Source: a bacterium (lineage in GTDB: Bacteria > Auribacterota > JABMQX01). From it: DNA of 40,191 bases. Below the pieces are notes generated by a model. That model was not told the DNA's origin and did no database searches. It saw nothing but the letters and a program-made list of their open reading frames with translations. Every line of letters starts with the position of its first letter. The first letter of the stretch is position 1. A program made the translations under genes and the position numbers. Of the stretch, positions 33,549-40,191 are shown in pieces. Location: contig JAUYEE010000223.1 of assembly GCA_030691545.1 (NCBI GenBank), positions 1-40,191 on the forward strand, written 5' to 3'.

Positions 33549-33610
33549 TATACCCCACACCCTATACCCCATTCTGCTGAGAATTCGGGGTTAGGGTTCA
33601 GGGTTTCGGG
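33549..33610. repeat. Telomere-like inverted repeat with quadruplex motif
   Basis: The plus strand 33587-33610 has four G-runs (GGGG-TTA-GGG-TTCA-GGG-TTTC-GGG), fitting the G-quadruplex rule, and 33549-33570 is an array of TACCCCACACCCTATACCCC type. The two arrays are inverted with respect to each other, and the joint holds a small ATTCT/AGAAT stem (about 33571-33584). Both halves have a loose 7-base period. It lies in the ylxP-rbfA gap inside an otherwise compact operon. Confidence 0.65.
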
Positions 33611-33639
33611 TTTGCCTGCCCGCGGGCGGACGAGCGCGT

Positions 33640-33921
33640 TCACAGCAGGCTCATCTCGAAGTCCACCAGCTCAATCTCCCGGCAGGACTGGATAAAATTG
33701 AGGACCTCCGAGAGCACGCGGTTCGTAAAAGACCGGGCGGTGCTCACGTGCGCAATCCCCAGGAGGCAAGACTGCCAGCTCGAATGGTGAGAGACCTCCG
33801 AAACGGAGACATTGAACTTATTTCTTATCCTATCCTTGAGACTTTTCACCACCATTCTCTTGCCCTTCAAAGAGGAGACACCGGGGATTCGCATTTCGAT
33901 CTCGAGGACGCCAATCGTCAT
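33640..33921 (-). CDS. ylxP: DUF503 family protein (YlxP-like)
   Basis: A 93-residue protein of the DUF503/YlxP family: MTIGVLEIEMRIPGVSSLKG, KRMVVKSLKDRIRNKFNVSV, then EVSHHSSWQSCLLGIAHVS. YlxP sits between infB and rbfA in many Gram-positive bacteria and other phyla and has been linked to ribosome assembly; its exact role is not established. ATG 33921 is at the family's N-terminus; upstream codons from 34083 overlap infB and lack similarity. It lies 71 bases after infB. Confidence 0.9.
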   Translation of the reverse strand: MTIGVLEIEMRIPGVSSLKGKRMVVKSLKDRIRNKFNVSVSEVSHHSSWQSCLLGIAHVSTARSFTNRVLSEVLNFIQSCREIELVDFEMSLL

Positions 33922-33992
33922 GTCAGTAACCGGAAGCCCTCCAGTACATCGTGTGTAGGAACCGGCCGGGCACACGCCGGCCGCATGCCTGT

Positions 33993-36170
33993 TCAAAGAG
34001 TCTGGGGGATTTCCTCTTTCACGAAGAACTCCAGGACATCGCCCTCCTGAACGTCCTCCTGGCCCCTCAACTTGATTCCGCATTCCATGCCGTTCTTCAC
34101 CTCCTTGACGTCGTCCTTGAACCGCTTGAGACTGCCGATCTCGCCCCTCCAGAGTTCGTTTCCGTCACGAGAGAGAGCAGCCGTGGCATCGTTTTGAACC
34201 CGCCCCTGCCGCACGTAACAACCCGCCACTCGCCCGAGGGCCGACGAGACAAACACCTGGCGGATTTCCGCGCGGCCGATGGACACTTCTCTAATTTCCG
34301 GCGGGAGGAGTCCCTCCATGGCTCTCCGGATGCGGTCTATCGCTTCGTAGATAATGTCAAAACTCTCGATAAGGACGTTGTCGTGTTCCGCAATTTCTGT
34401 CGCGGAAGAGTTGATTTTGCCGTGAAACGCGACAATCATCGCGTTGGAGGCGGCAGCGAGCATCACATCGGAGTCGTTGACGTCTCCGACATTGCTATGG
34501 ATGATCTTGAGGGAGACCTTGTCGGTCGCCAGCTTCTCCAGGGACTGACACAGCGCCTCCACGGACCCCTGGACATCTCCCTTTATGATTACTTTTAACT
34601 CCCCCTTCTCCTGGCCGAGTTCCGTGCGGAAAAACTCTTCCAGGGTGGCCCTGCGAAGGTCGGCGACATCCTGCCGGGGAGCCGGGCGCTGGCTCTGTCT
34701 GAGGAGTTCCCTCGCTTCCTTCTCGGATTCTGGAACAAAGACCTCCGACCCGACCTGAGGCACGGCGTTAAGACCCAAAACTTCAACCGGCGTAGAGGGC
34801 CCCGCTTCCCGCAACCTCTTCCCTCGCTCGTCGAGAAGCGCCCGCACCTTGCCGCCGCATTCACCGGCGAGGGCATACTCTCCCACGTGAAGGGTGCCAT
34901 CCTTGACGAGAACGGTCGCAACGGGCCCCCTTCCGGGAGAGACGCTTGATTCAATGACGACGCCCCTTGCCCGTCTTCGGGGATGGGCTTTGAGCTCCAT
35001 GATCTCCGCTTGCAGGAGGATCATCTCTAAGAGCTGGTCAATCCCCTGCTGCGTGATAGCAGAGACGTCCACGCAGATCGTCTGTCCCCCCCACTCTTCA
35101 GGCGCCAGTTGTCGTTCGGTGAGCTGCTGACGAACGCGGAGGGGCGAGGCGTCCATCTTATCCACCTTGTTTATTGCCACTATGATCGGGGCACCAGCCT
35201 CCCTGGCGTGATTGATGGCCTCCACGGTCTGGGGCATGATGCCGTCGTCAGCGGCGATGACCAGCACGCAGATATCGGTGACGCTCACGCCGCGCCGCCT
35301 CATCTCCGTGAAAGCCTCGTGCCCGGGGGTGTCAAGAAAGACAATGAATTGATCCTTGATCGTCACTCTATAGGCGCCGATATGCTGGGTGATTCCTCCC
35401 ACTTCGCCCGCGACGACGTTCGTCTTACGGATAACATCCAGGAGCGAGGTTTTCCCGTGGTCCACGTGCCCCACGAACGTGACCACGGGGGGACGCGGGA
35501 CAACCAATTCCTCCTCCTTCACCTCGACCTTCGCCTCCTCAACCGCCACGGGCTCCGTCGCAACCTGCTGGGCTTCCTCGACATTCTCTTCCACAACCTC
35601 CTCGGGAGCGCGCACGGTAACTTCCACAACGGCCTCGGCGGCGGGCGGAGCTTCCTCTACAACGGCGCCCGGTTCCGCGGGCAATTCAAACTCCACCCGG
35701 TACCCGAGCTCGTGGGCGAGAATGTCCAAGGCATCCTTTTCCAGGACCGTTGTCTGGATTGCCTTCAGTCCCAGGGTGTTGCAGAGTTTTGTCAGGTCGC
35801 CGGGACTGAGACCGAACTTTGGCGAGAGGCTGCGCACGGTCAGGAGTTTTTTCAGCTTTATTACCTGCGGTTCCGAAGGTTTCTCGAGCTCTTCTTTCGG
35901 AATCTCCGCCGCCTCCTCAGGAGGCTCTTTCGCTGGGGGTTCTGCGGCTCGCTTAACGACTGAGGGGCGCTTCTCCGGGGGTTTTCTTTCCCGAAGGGGT
36001 CTCACCGGGCGCACCCGACGGGCGTACTCCTGTCGGAGGCGCTCGACGATGTCGTCGGGAATCGCCGAGGTAGAGGACTTCAGGATAAGCCCCATGATCT
36101 CGCATTTCCGCGCGAGATCGTCGCTGGAGACTCCGAGTTCCTTGGCAAGTGTGCTTGCTCTGCGGCCCAA
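33993..36170 (-). CDS. infB: Translation initiation factor IF-2, TTG start
   Basis: A 725-residue GTPase that brings initiator fMet-tRNA to the ribosome and promotes subunit joining. Two IF2_N-type modules are visible (about 5-45 and 108-160), then an acidic Ala/Glu/Val-rich linker to about 225. The G domain has GHVDHGKT (234-241), DTPGH (280-284) and NKVD (333-336). Domain II and the C-terminal fMet-tRNA binding domains follow, ending [10 protein letters not shown]. Start: TTG at 36170, one base after the nusA stop, with AAGGAGAG 4 bases before it. Length is on the short side for the family. Confidence 0.97.
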   Translation of the reverse strand: MGRRASTLAKELGVSSDDLARKCEIMGLILKSSTSAIPDDIVERLRQEYARRVRPVRPLRERKPPEKRPSVVKRAAEPPAKEPPEEAAEIPKEELEKPSEPQVIKLKKLLTVRSLSPKFGLSPGDLTKLCNTLGLKAIQTTVLEKDALDILAHELGYRVEFELPAEPGAVVEEAPPAAEAVVEVTVRAPEEVVEENVEEAQQVATEPVAVEEAKVEVKEEELVVPRPPVVTFVGHVDHGKTSLLDVIRKTNVVAGEVGGITQHIGAYRVTIKDQFIVFLDTPGHEAFTEMRRRGVSVTDICVLVIAADDGIMPQTVEAINHAREAGAPIIVAINKVDKMDASPLRVRQQLTERQLAPEEWGGQTICVDVSAITQQGIDQLLEMILLQAEIMELKAHPRRRARGVVIESSVSPGRGPVATVLVKDGTLHVGEYALAGECGGKVRALLDERGKRLREAGPSTPVEVLGLNAVPQVGSEVFVPESEKEARELLRQSQRPAPRQDVADLRRATLEEFFRTELGQEKGELKVIIKGDVQGSVEALCQSLEKLATDKVSLKIIHSNVGDVNDSDVMLAAASNAMIVAFHGKINSSATEIAEHDNVLIESFDIIYEAIDRIRRAMEGLLPPEIREVSIGRAEIRQVFVSSALGRVAGCYVRQGRVQNDATAALSRDGNELWRGEIGSLKRFKDDVKEVKNGMECGIKLRGQEDVQEGDVLEFFVKEEIPQTL

Positions 36171-36171
36171 C

Positions 36172-37413
36172 TTACTCTCCTTGAAGCGTCTCCCTCGCCG
36201 CCTTCACAAGTTTTTCTGCGGTGGCTTTGTCAACTCCGGGAAGCTTTTCAAGGTCCTCTTCGGAAGCGCCTGCGATAGCGCTAACAGTGGTATATCCCGC
36301 CTGACGGAGGACTTCAAGAACCTTTTCCTCGACGCCAGGAAGCTCAAGGACGCGCTGAGTTTGAATCGCCTGTAACTCCCGCATTTTTTCTTCGGAGAAG
36401 ATGTCCACCCTCCAGCCGACCAGCTTGGCTGTGAGGCGAGCATTCTGCCCCTTTTTCCCGATAGCGAGAGAGAGCTGGTCCTCGCTGACGATGACCGTGA
36501 CGGTCTGCTCCGCCTCGTTGACCTGGACTTTCTTCAACTTGGCCGGACTCAGGGCGTTGCCGACGTAGGTTCCGGTGTCCTCGCTCCATTTGATGATGTC
36601 TATTTTTTCTCCGTTCAGCTCCCGGACAACGTTCTTCACCCTGGCTCCGCGAAGGCCGACACAGGCTCCGATGGGATCCACCTTCTCGTCGGTGGAATGA
36701 ACGGCGATCTTGGTCCGATGCCCCGCCTCCCGGGCGATTCCCTTGACCTGAACGACCCCGTCGCTGATCTCCGGGATCTCGAGTTCGAATAGCCTTTCCA
36801 CCAGCCCGGGGTGGGTTCGCGAGATGATGACCTCCGGCCCCTTGATGGCGTCTTTTACCTCCAGGACATAGGCGCTGATGCGGCTGCCGATGGGATACCT
36901 CTCGCCGAAACATTGCTCCCTCGCGGGAAGAATCGCCTCGGCTCTTCCCACGTCAACGATCACGGCTCCATGCCCGTGTCGCCGCACGGACCCCGTGACC
37001 AATGTGCCGACGCGCTCCTTGAACTCGTCAAAAACGAGGGTCTTTTCGGCTTCCCTCAGTCGCTGGATGATAACTTGCTTCGCCGTCTGGGCGGCGATTC
37101 TCCCAAAATCATGAGGAGTCACCTCCATCCGCAGTTGCTCGCCCGCCTTTGCGTTTGGGTCAACCTCGAGAGCCCGCAGCAGGGGGATAGTATCCGGGAA
37201 GTCGCCGGTCTTTTCGGGGACAACGAGCACATCGGCGAAAACGTGGATGCCGCCGGTCTGTCTATCTATCTGCACGGAGAGGTTGCGCGCGGAAGGCAAT
37301 GTTTTCTTGGACGCGCTGACCAGAGAAGACTCCACCGCTTCCAGGATCGTCTCCCGGTTTATGCCTTTTTCCCTTTCGATATACTCAAGGACGCTCAGAA
37401 GTTCGCCATTCAT
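36172..37413 (-). CDS. nusA: Transcription termination/antitermination factor NusA
   Basis: A 413-residue RNA-polymerase-binding factor that promotes pausing and modulates termination. The N-terminal domain (about 1-125) binds polymerase. An S1 domain follows (GTVLTGSV-type GTLVTGSVRRHGHGAVIVD), then KH1 (VDPIGACVGLRGARVKNVVR) and KH2 (VSEDQLSLAIGKKGQNARLT), and a helix-hairpin-helix C-terminal end (ELPGVEEKVLEVLRQAGYTT, LPGVDKATAEKLV). ATG 37413 follows GGGAGA by 10 bases; the longer reading extends into the leader hairpin. It is the first gene of the operon; rimP, often found just upstream, is absent. Confidence 0.97.
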   Translation of the reverse strand: MNGELLSVLEYIEREKGINRETILEAVESSLVSASKKTLPSARNLSVQIDRQTGGIHVFADVLVVPEKTGDFPDTIPLLRALEVDPNAKAGEQLRMEVTPHDFGRIAAQTAKQVIIQRLREAEKTLVFDEFKERVGTLVTGSVRRHGHGAVIVDVGRAEAILPAREQCFGERYPIGSRISAYVLEVKDAIKGPEVIISRTHPGLVERLFELEIPEISDGVVQVKGIAREAGHRTKIAVHSTDEKVDPIGACVGLRGARVKNVVRELNGEKIDIIKWSEDTGTYVGNALSPAKLKKVQVNEAEQTVTVIVSEDQLSLAIGKKGQNARLTAKLVGWRVDIFSEEKMRELQAIQTQRVLELPGVEEKVLEVLRQAGYTTVSAIAGASEEDLEKLPGVDKATAEKLVKAARETLQGE

Positions 37414-37443
37414 GTGTGTGTCGTCTCCCGTTGTGGCGAAACC

Positions 37444-37476
37444 CGAAACAGAAAAGAGCGGGCGTTTGCCCACTCT
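37444..37476 (-). terminator. Terminator-like hairpin in nusA leader
   Basis: On the coding strand a 9-bp stem AGAGTGGGC / GCCCGCTCT (one G-U pair) with loop AAAC is followed by TTTCTGTTT. It lies about 40 bases upstream of the nusA ATG and downstream of the predicted promoter, a position suited to attenuation. Confidence 0.6.
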
Positions 37477-37512
37477 CTGTCGTGACAACAGCGAGCACGT
37501 ATGACAATTCGT

Positions 37513-37542
37513 AACTTACGACTGCCCCGAAGGCTTTGTCAA
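37513..37542 (-). promoter_or_regulatory. Putative promoter of nusA operon
   Basis: TTGACA (37537-37542) and TAAGTT (37513-37518) with an 18-base spacer on the minus strand. The transcript would begin about 95 bases before nusA and include the leader hairpin. Confidence 0.45.
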
Positions 37543-37572
37543 GGAAAATTGTGGAAATTTTTAGAAAAGTGC

Positions 37573-37601
37573 TTGACATTCGGCCACGGCGGTGCGATAT
37601 T
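37573..37601 (+). promoter_or_regulatory. Putative promoter of beta-helix protein gene
   Basis: A perfect TTGACA (37573-37578), a 17-base spacer and GATATT (37596-37601). The start site would be about 40 bases before the ATG at 37649. It is back to back with the nusA promoter. Confidence 0.6.
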
Positions 37602-37648
37602 TCTATTAGTTTGGGTGTCATTCAAAACCACTAAAAAGGGGGTGGCCC

Positions 37649-40191
37649 ATGAAAAGGACACACGTGAAGAGTCTGGGGATGTCTCTGTCCATGGCTCTCG
37701 CCGCCGCATTTGCCATTCTGCAACTCTCGGGGGGGGGGGGAGACTTACAGCAACGTATCAGCTTTCGACCGACCCTGACCTCATCACCAGAGTCATCGCC
37801 GAGCATCCTGCCGCAGAACTCCCGGACCGGAGGGATGAAACCACAAGGGTTTGGGAGATAATCAGGGAAGTAGAGACGACCCACCCGGACGGCAGCGAGA
37901 CCACGGACGTTGTCGCATCCTACGTTATCGAGAAAGGTTCAGGCCTCTGTTACCGGGACGGACAAGGTAATCTCCTCCCCGCCAGCCCGCGTTGGGTGGA
38001 ATCGGGCGGTGGCTTCGCTGTAACCGAATGCGCCTATGGCGTCTCTGCCGGTACAACGTTGGCGACTCCGCTCAGTTACGTGGTGAAGGGCCGCGAGTTG
38101 GCGCTTCGTCCAGCCCACCTCATGGCTTCCGACGGCTCTGCCGATTGGCATGTTGCCGAGCTTGACATGGACGCCGCTGGGGCGCTCGACCCGTTGAGGC
38201 CGAATGTGCTGACCTTCGTTCGGGCCTTCGGTGAGGGGATAGATGTGGAATTCGTTGCAGAAAAAGGCGCCCTGCACCAAAACCTGATTATCAGGAATCC
38301 CCTGCCGCAGGTGTTCCCCGGCGCCCGGATATACTTTTACACGGAAATCGGCCTCAGTGATTTCGCGCGCGGCTGCTCCGGCAGAATCACCATCGCGGGC
38401 CAGGAGGTGCCGGCAGCGGACCCGCTCTTGTCGGCCGCAGCCGGGCCAAAGTACCCTATCGTGTTCTCCGTACCGGACGCAAGCGCCGGCGGTTACGAGC
38501 CTTTGCACAGCTTCGACCAGTCGCCGGTGACGGATAGCTCGCAAACGGCTGAGCACTCGCCCCTTGATTTCGCCGAAAGAACCCTTCTCCGCGATGCTGC
38601 CGTGGGCATTGATTATCTGGTTGAAAGCATCCCGGCCTCTTCTCTTGACACAGCAACCTATCCGGTCGTTTGGGACTGGGTAAACGTTCCTCAAAGCCCT
38701 GTTTCCGGTACGTGGGAGCCGCGATACACGTACCACATCACGAGCACCTGCTCCGTCGCCCCCGGCCAGACTCTCACAATCCTTCCTGGCACGACGGTCA
38801 AGTTCGGTGCCGTCAACAAGCTCACCGTGCCCGCCAGCGCCAAACTCGTCGCAAAAGGGGAACCGTACAACTATATAACTTTCACCAGTTGGAAAGATGA
38901 CAACTCCGGCGAGGACCTCACGCCGGGGCAGTCCACCTCAGGTGCGCCCGGCGACTACGGCGCCGCTGTGGAGATTCAGTACCAGGCTTCGCCGGACTGC
39001 GTCGTCCAGTACGTGAAAATGGGCTATGGGGTAAACGGAATTCTGACCGAACAGTCCATCGAGCCCATTCGGCACAACATCATCAGGGACTTCTCTTATG
39101 CCGGGATTTACCTGTATTTCTGTGACACAGACTGCCAGAATAACTTGATCGCGCGCAACCAGGGCATTGGGACCGGGGGGACCGGAATATACTGTGTTTC
39201 CCTGGCAAGCTTCGACCTCAGCAACAATGCAATTGACTGGTGCTCAACTGGCATCTACACGCCTGGCTCTTCCGGGCCAACCGTGACCGATAACCTCCTC
39301 ACCGAGTACGACATAGGCATCTATGGTCCTTCCGGGCTCCATCCTGACTACAACGCATACTACTCCACACGCCCGGGGCATCAGGACACCGCTGGAGGAT
39401 GCTCCCACGGGCTTCATGACGTTGCCCTCGCCGCGACTCCCTACGACACTTCTTTAGCTGGAACGCTCGGCGGCCACTATCTGAACGAGGGCGGGGTTGC
39501 TGCTTTGAAAGATGGGGGAAGCAAGCCTGCGGCCGAAGCTGCTCTTGATGCTGAGGTTTTTGCGATCCGGAAGCCAAAATCCCCACCCGCCACGATAAAC
39601 TTCAAGGAGAGATGGTCGAAAGTATGCTATGACAGTGATGGCGCACCGTATTCGCTCGATTTGGGCACCGTCTGCATCGGCTACCATCACAACAGGATCG
39701 ACTGGCACCTGACGAGCGATGTCACAGTAACAGGCAGTGCCGGCTCTCTCTCGATAGCGCCGGGCGTCGTCGTGACTATGTACTGGTCGTCCACCGAAGG
39801 CCGCTACCTGAGGGCGGCCTCGGGCGGTAAAATAGTCTGCGAGGGCATGAGAAGGTCACCGGAATATATCCTCCTCACGCGTTCGAAGCCCGCGTCCATG
39901 AAAATCGAAAGCGTCCGCTATGGGGATTCCGTCCGCGGCTTCGTCAAAATAGAGTCCACGGCGTCGGCGAACTGCCGAGTGGGCTTCACCAAGTTCCAGT
40001 GGTCATCTGCCCTGATGCTCTACAAATCCCTGACAAATCCTATGGAGTCAAACATCTTTAACCTGAGCTACGGAGGGATTGTGACCTCCGACTGCCAAAA
40101 CCACTATCTCAACAACGTCGTGCACTGGAACCTTGTTAATGGTCTCCAGACGACGAGGGGCAGCACGACCATTACGAATTGCACTTTCGAC
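37649..40191 (+). CDS. Large exported beta-helix protein, frame broken at poly-G, partial
   Basis: ATG 37649 follows AAAGGGGG by 6 bases and opens a signal peptide (MSLSMALAAAFAILQLS) that runs into 12 consecutive G (37729-37740). In this frame the product stops at 37861 after 70 residues. From 37741 the +2 frame stays open for 2.4 kb to the window edge and encodes an exported right-handed beta-helix (NosD/parallel beta-helix type) protein: LTILPGTTVKFGAVNKLTVP, ENNLIARN-like repeats such as CQNNLIARNQGIG, FDLSNNAIDWCSTGIYTPG and LTSDVTVTGSAGSLSIAPG. One extra G or two fewer would join signal peptide and body. Such proteins are carbohydrate-active or surface proteins; the function here is unknown. 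The 3' end is outside the window. The break is either phase variation, decay or a homopolymer sequencing error. Confidence 0.8.
37729..37740 (+). repeat. Run of 12 G inside signal-peptide region
   Basis: The longest homopolymer I noticed in the window. It lies just after the signal peptide codons and separates the translation start from the long downstream frame; its length decides whether the full protein is made. Confidence 0.9.

Noticed and set aside
35109..36375. Two long plus-strand open frames opposite infB and nusA
   Set aside because: They are antisense shadows of genes with complete domain structure; Ser/Thr-rich or His/Leu-rich translations reflect codon bias.
37939..38736. A 265-codon minus-strand open frame under the beta-helix gene
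   Set aside because: The plus-strand frame has beta-helix repeats, promoter, ribosome site and signal peptide; the minus frame has none.
1..40191. CRISPR array, integrase or transposase, prophage, toxin-antitoxin or defence genes
   Set aside because: I found no regular spacer-repeat array and no recognisable transposase, integrase or defence protein in any frame; the mobile signals are limited to small intergenic repeats.

Overview
The window is chromosomal DNA from a GC-rich bacterium, most likely a metagenome-derived member of the PVC superphylum (Planctomycetota, Verrucomicrobiota and relatives) or a neighbouring candidate phylum. The evidence is indirect: a Ser/Thr kinase-TPR gene coupled to an ECF sigma factor, several ThuA-fold proteins, a relic of a Gfo/Idh/MocA oxidoreductase, a large secreted glycosidase-like protein and a beta-helix surface protein, with much non-coding space and dispersed intergenic repeats. 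A phylum cannot be assigned from the window alone.

Layout. (1) 267-4026, minus: a three-gene signalling operon, kinase/TolB-like/TPR protein, then ECF sigma factor, then a small conserved hypothetical. (2) 4548-5345, plus: a secreted Trp-rich protein of unknown function behind a GC-rich leader rich in inverted repeats. (3) 5607-9983, minus: remains of a carbohydrate operon, with the last 66 codons of a Gfo/Idh/MocA oxidoreductase, a tandem ThuA-domain protein and a tandem alpha/beta-hydrolase. (4) 10491-12280, plus: translationally coupled PfkB sugar kinase and class II aldolase. (5) 12336-16237: an M23 peptidase, a single ThuA protein, a small secreted helical protein with a clear terminator, and a membrane protein of unknown function. 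(6) 16238-17052: a gene-poor stretch with repeats and a broken DJ-1/PfpI-like gene end interrupted by a small palindromic repeat. (7) 17053-26253: a 1390-residue secreted glycosidase-like protein (plus strand) facing an MFS transporter, two ABC sugar permeases and a solute-binding protein (minus strand). (8) 26502-26574: tRNA-Glu(CUC). (9) 26833-37413, minus: the conserved information-processing cluster nusA-infB-ylxP-rbfA-nrnA-truB-ribF-rpsO-pnp plus a metallo-beta-lactamase-fold hydrolase. (10) 37649 to the window end, plus: a large secreted beta-helix protein with its own promoter, whose frame is broken at a run of 12 G.

How the genes work together. The carbohydrate genes suggest a heterotroph that cuts glycans outside the cytoplasm (glycosidase, esterase), imports products through an ABC importer that must borrow its ATPase from elsewhere, and passes phosphorylated sugars through the kinase/aldolase pair. 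The nusA-pnp cluster is housekeeping; its leader holds a terminator-like hairpin that could serve NusA feedback, and rpsO appears to have its own promoter.

The observations most worth a second look are the poly-G tract in the beta-helix gene, which looks like a contingency (phase-variation) locus; a 30-bp palindromic repeat apparently inserted in a DJ-1/PfpI-like relic with a 5-bp target duplication; a telomere-like, quadruplex-capable inverted repeat inside the ylxP-rbfA gap; and the kinase-sigma pair, where a threonine lies in the region that is phosphorylated in known kinase-controlled ECF factors.
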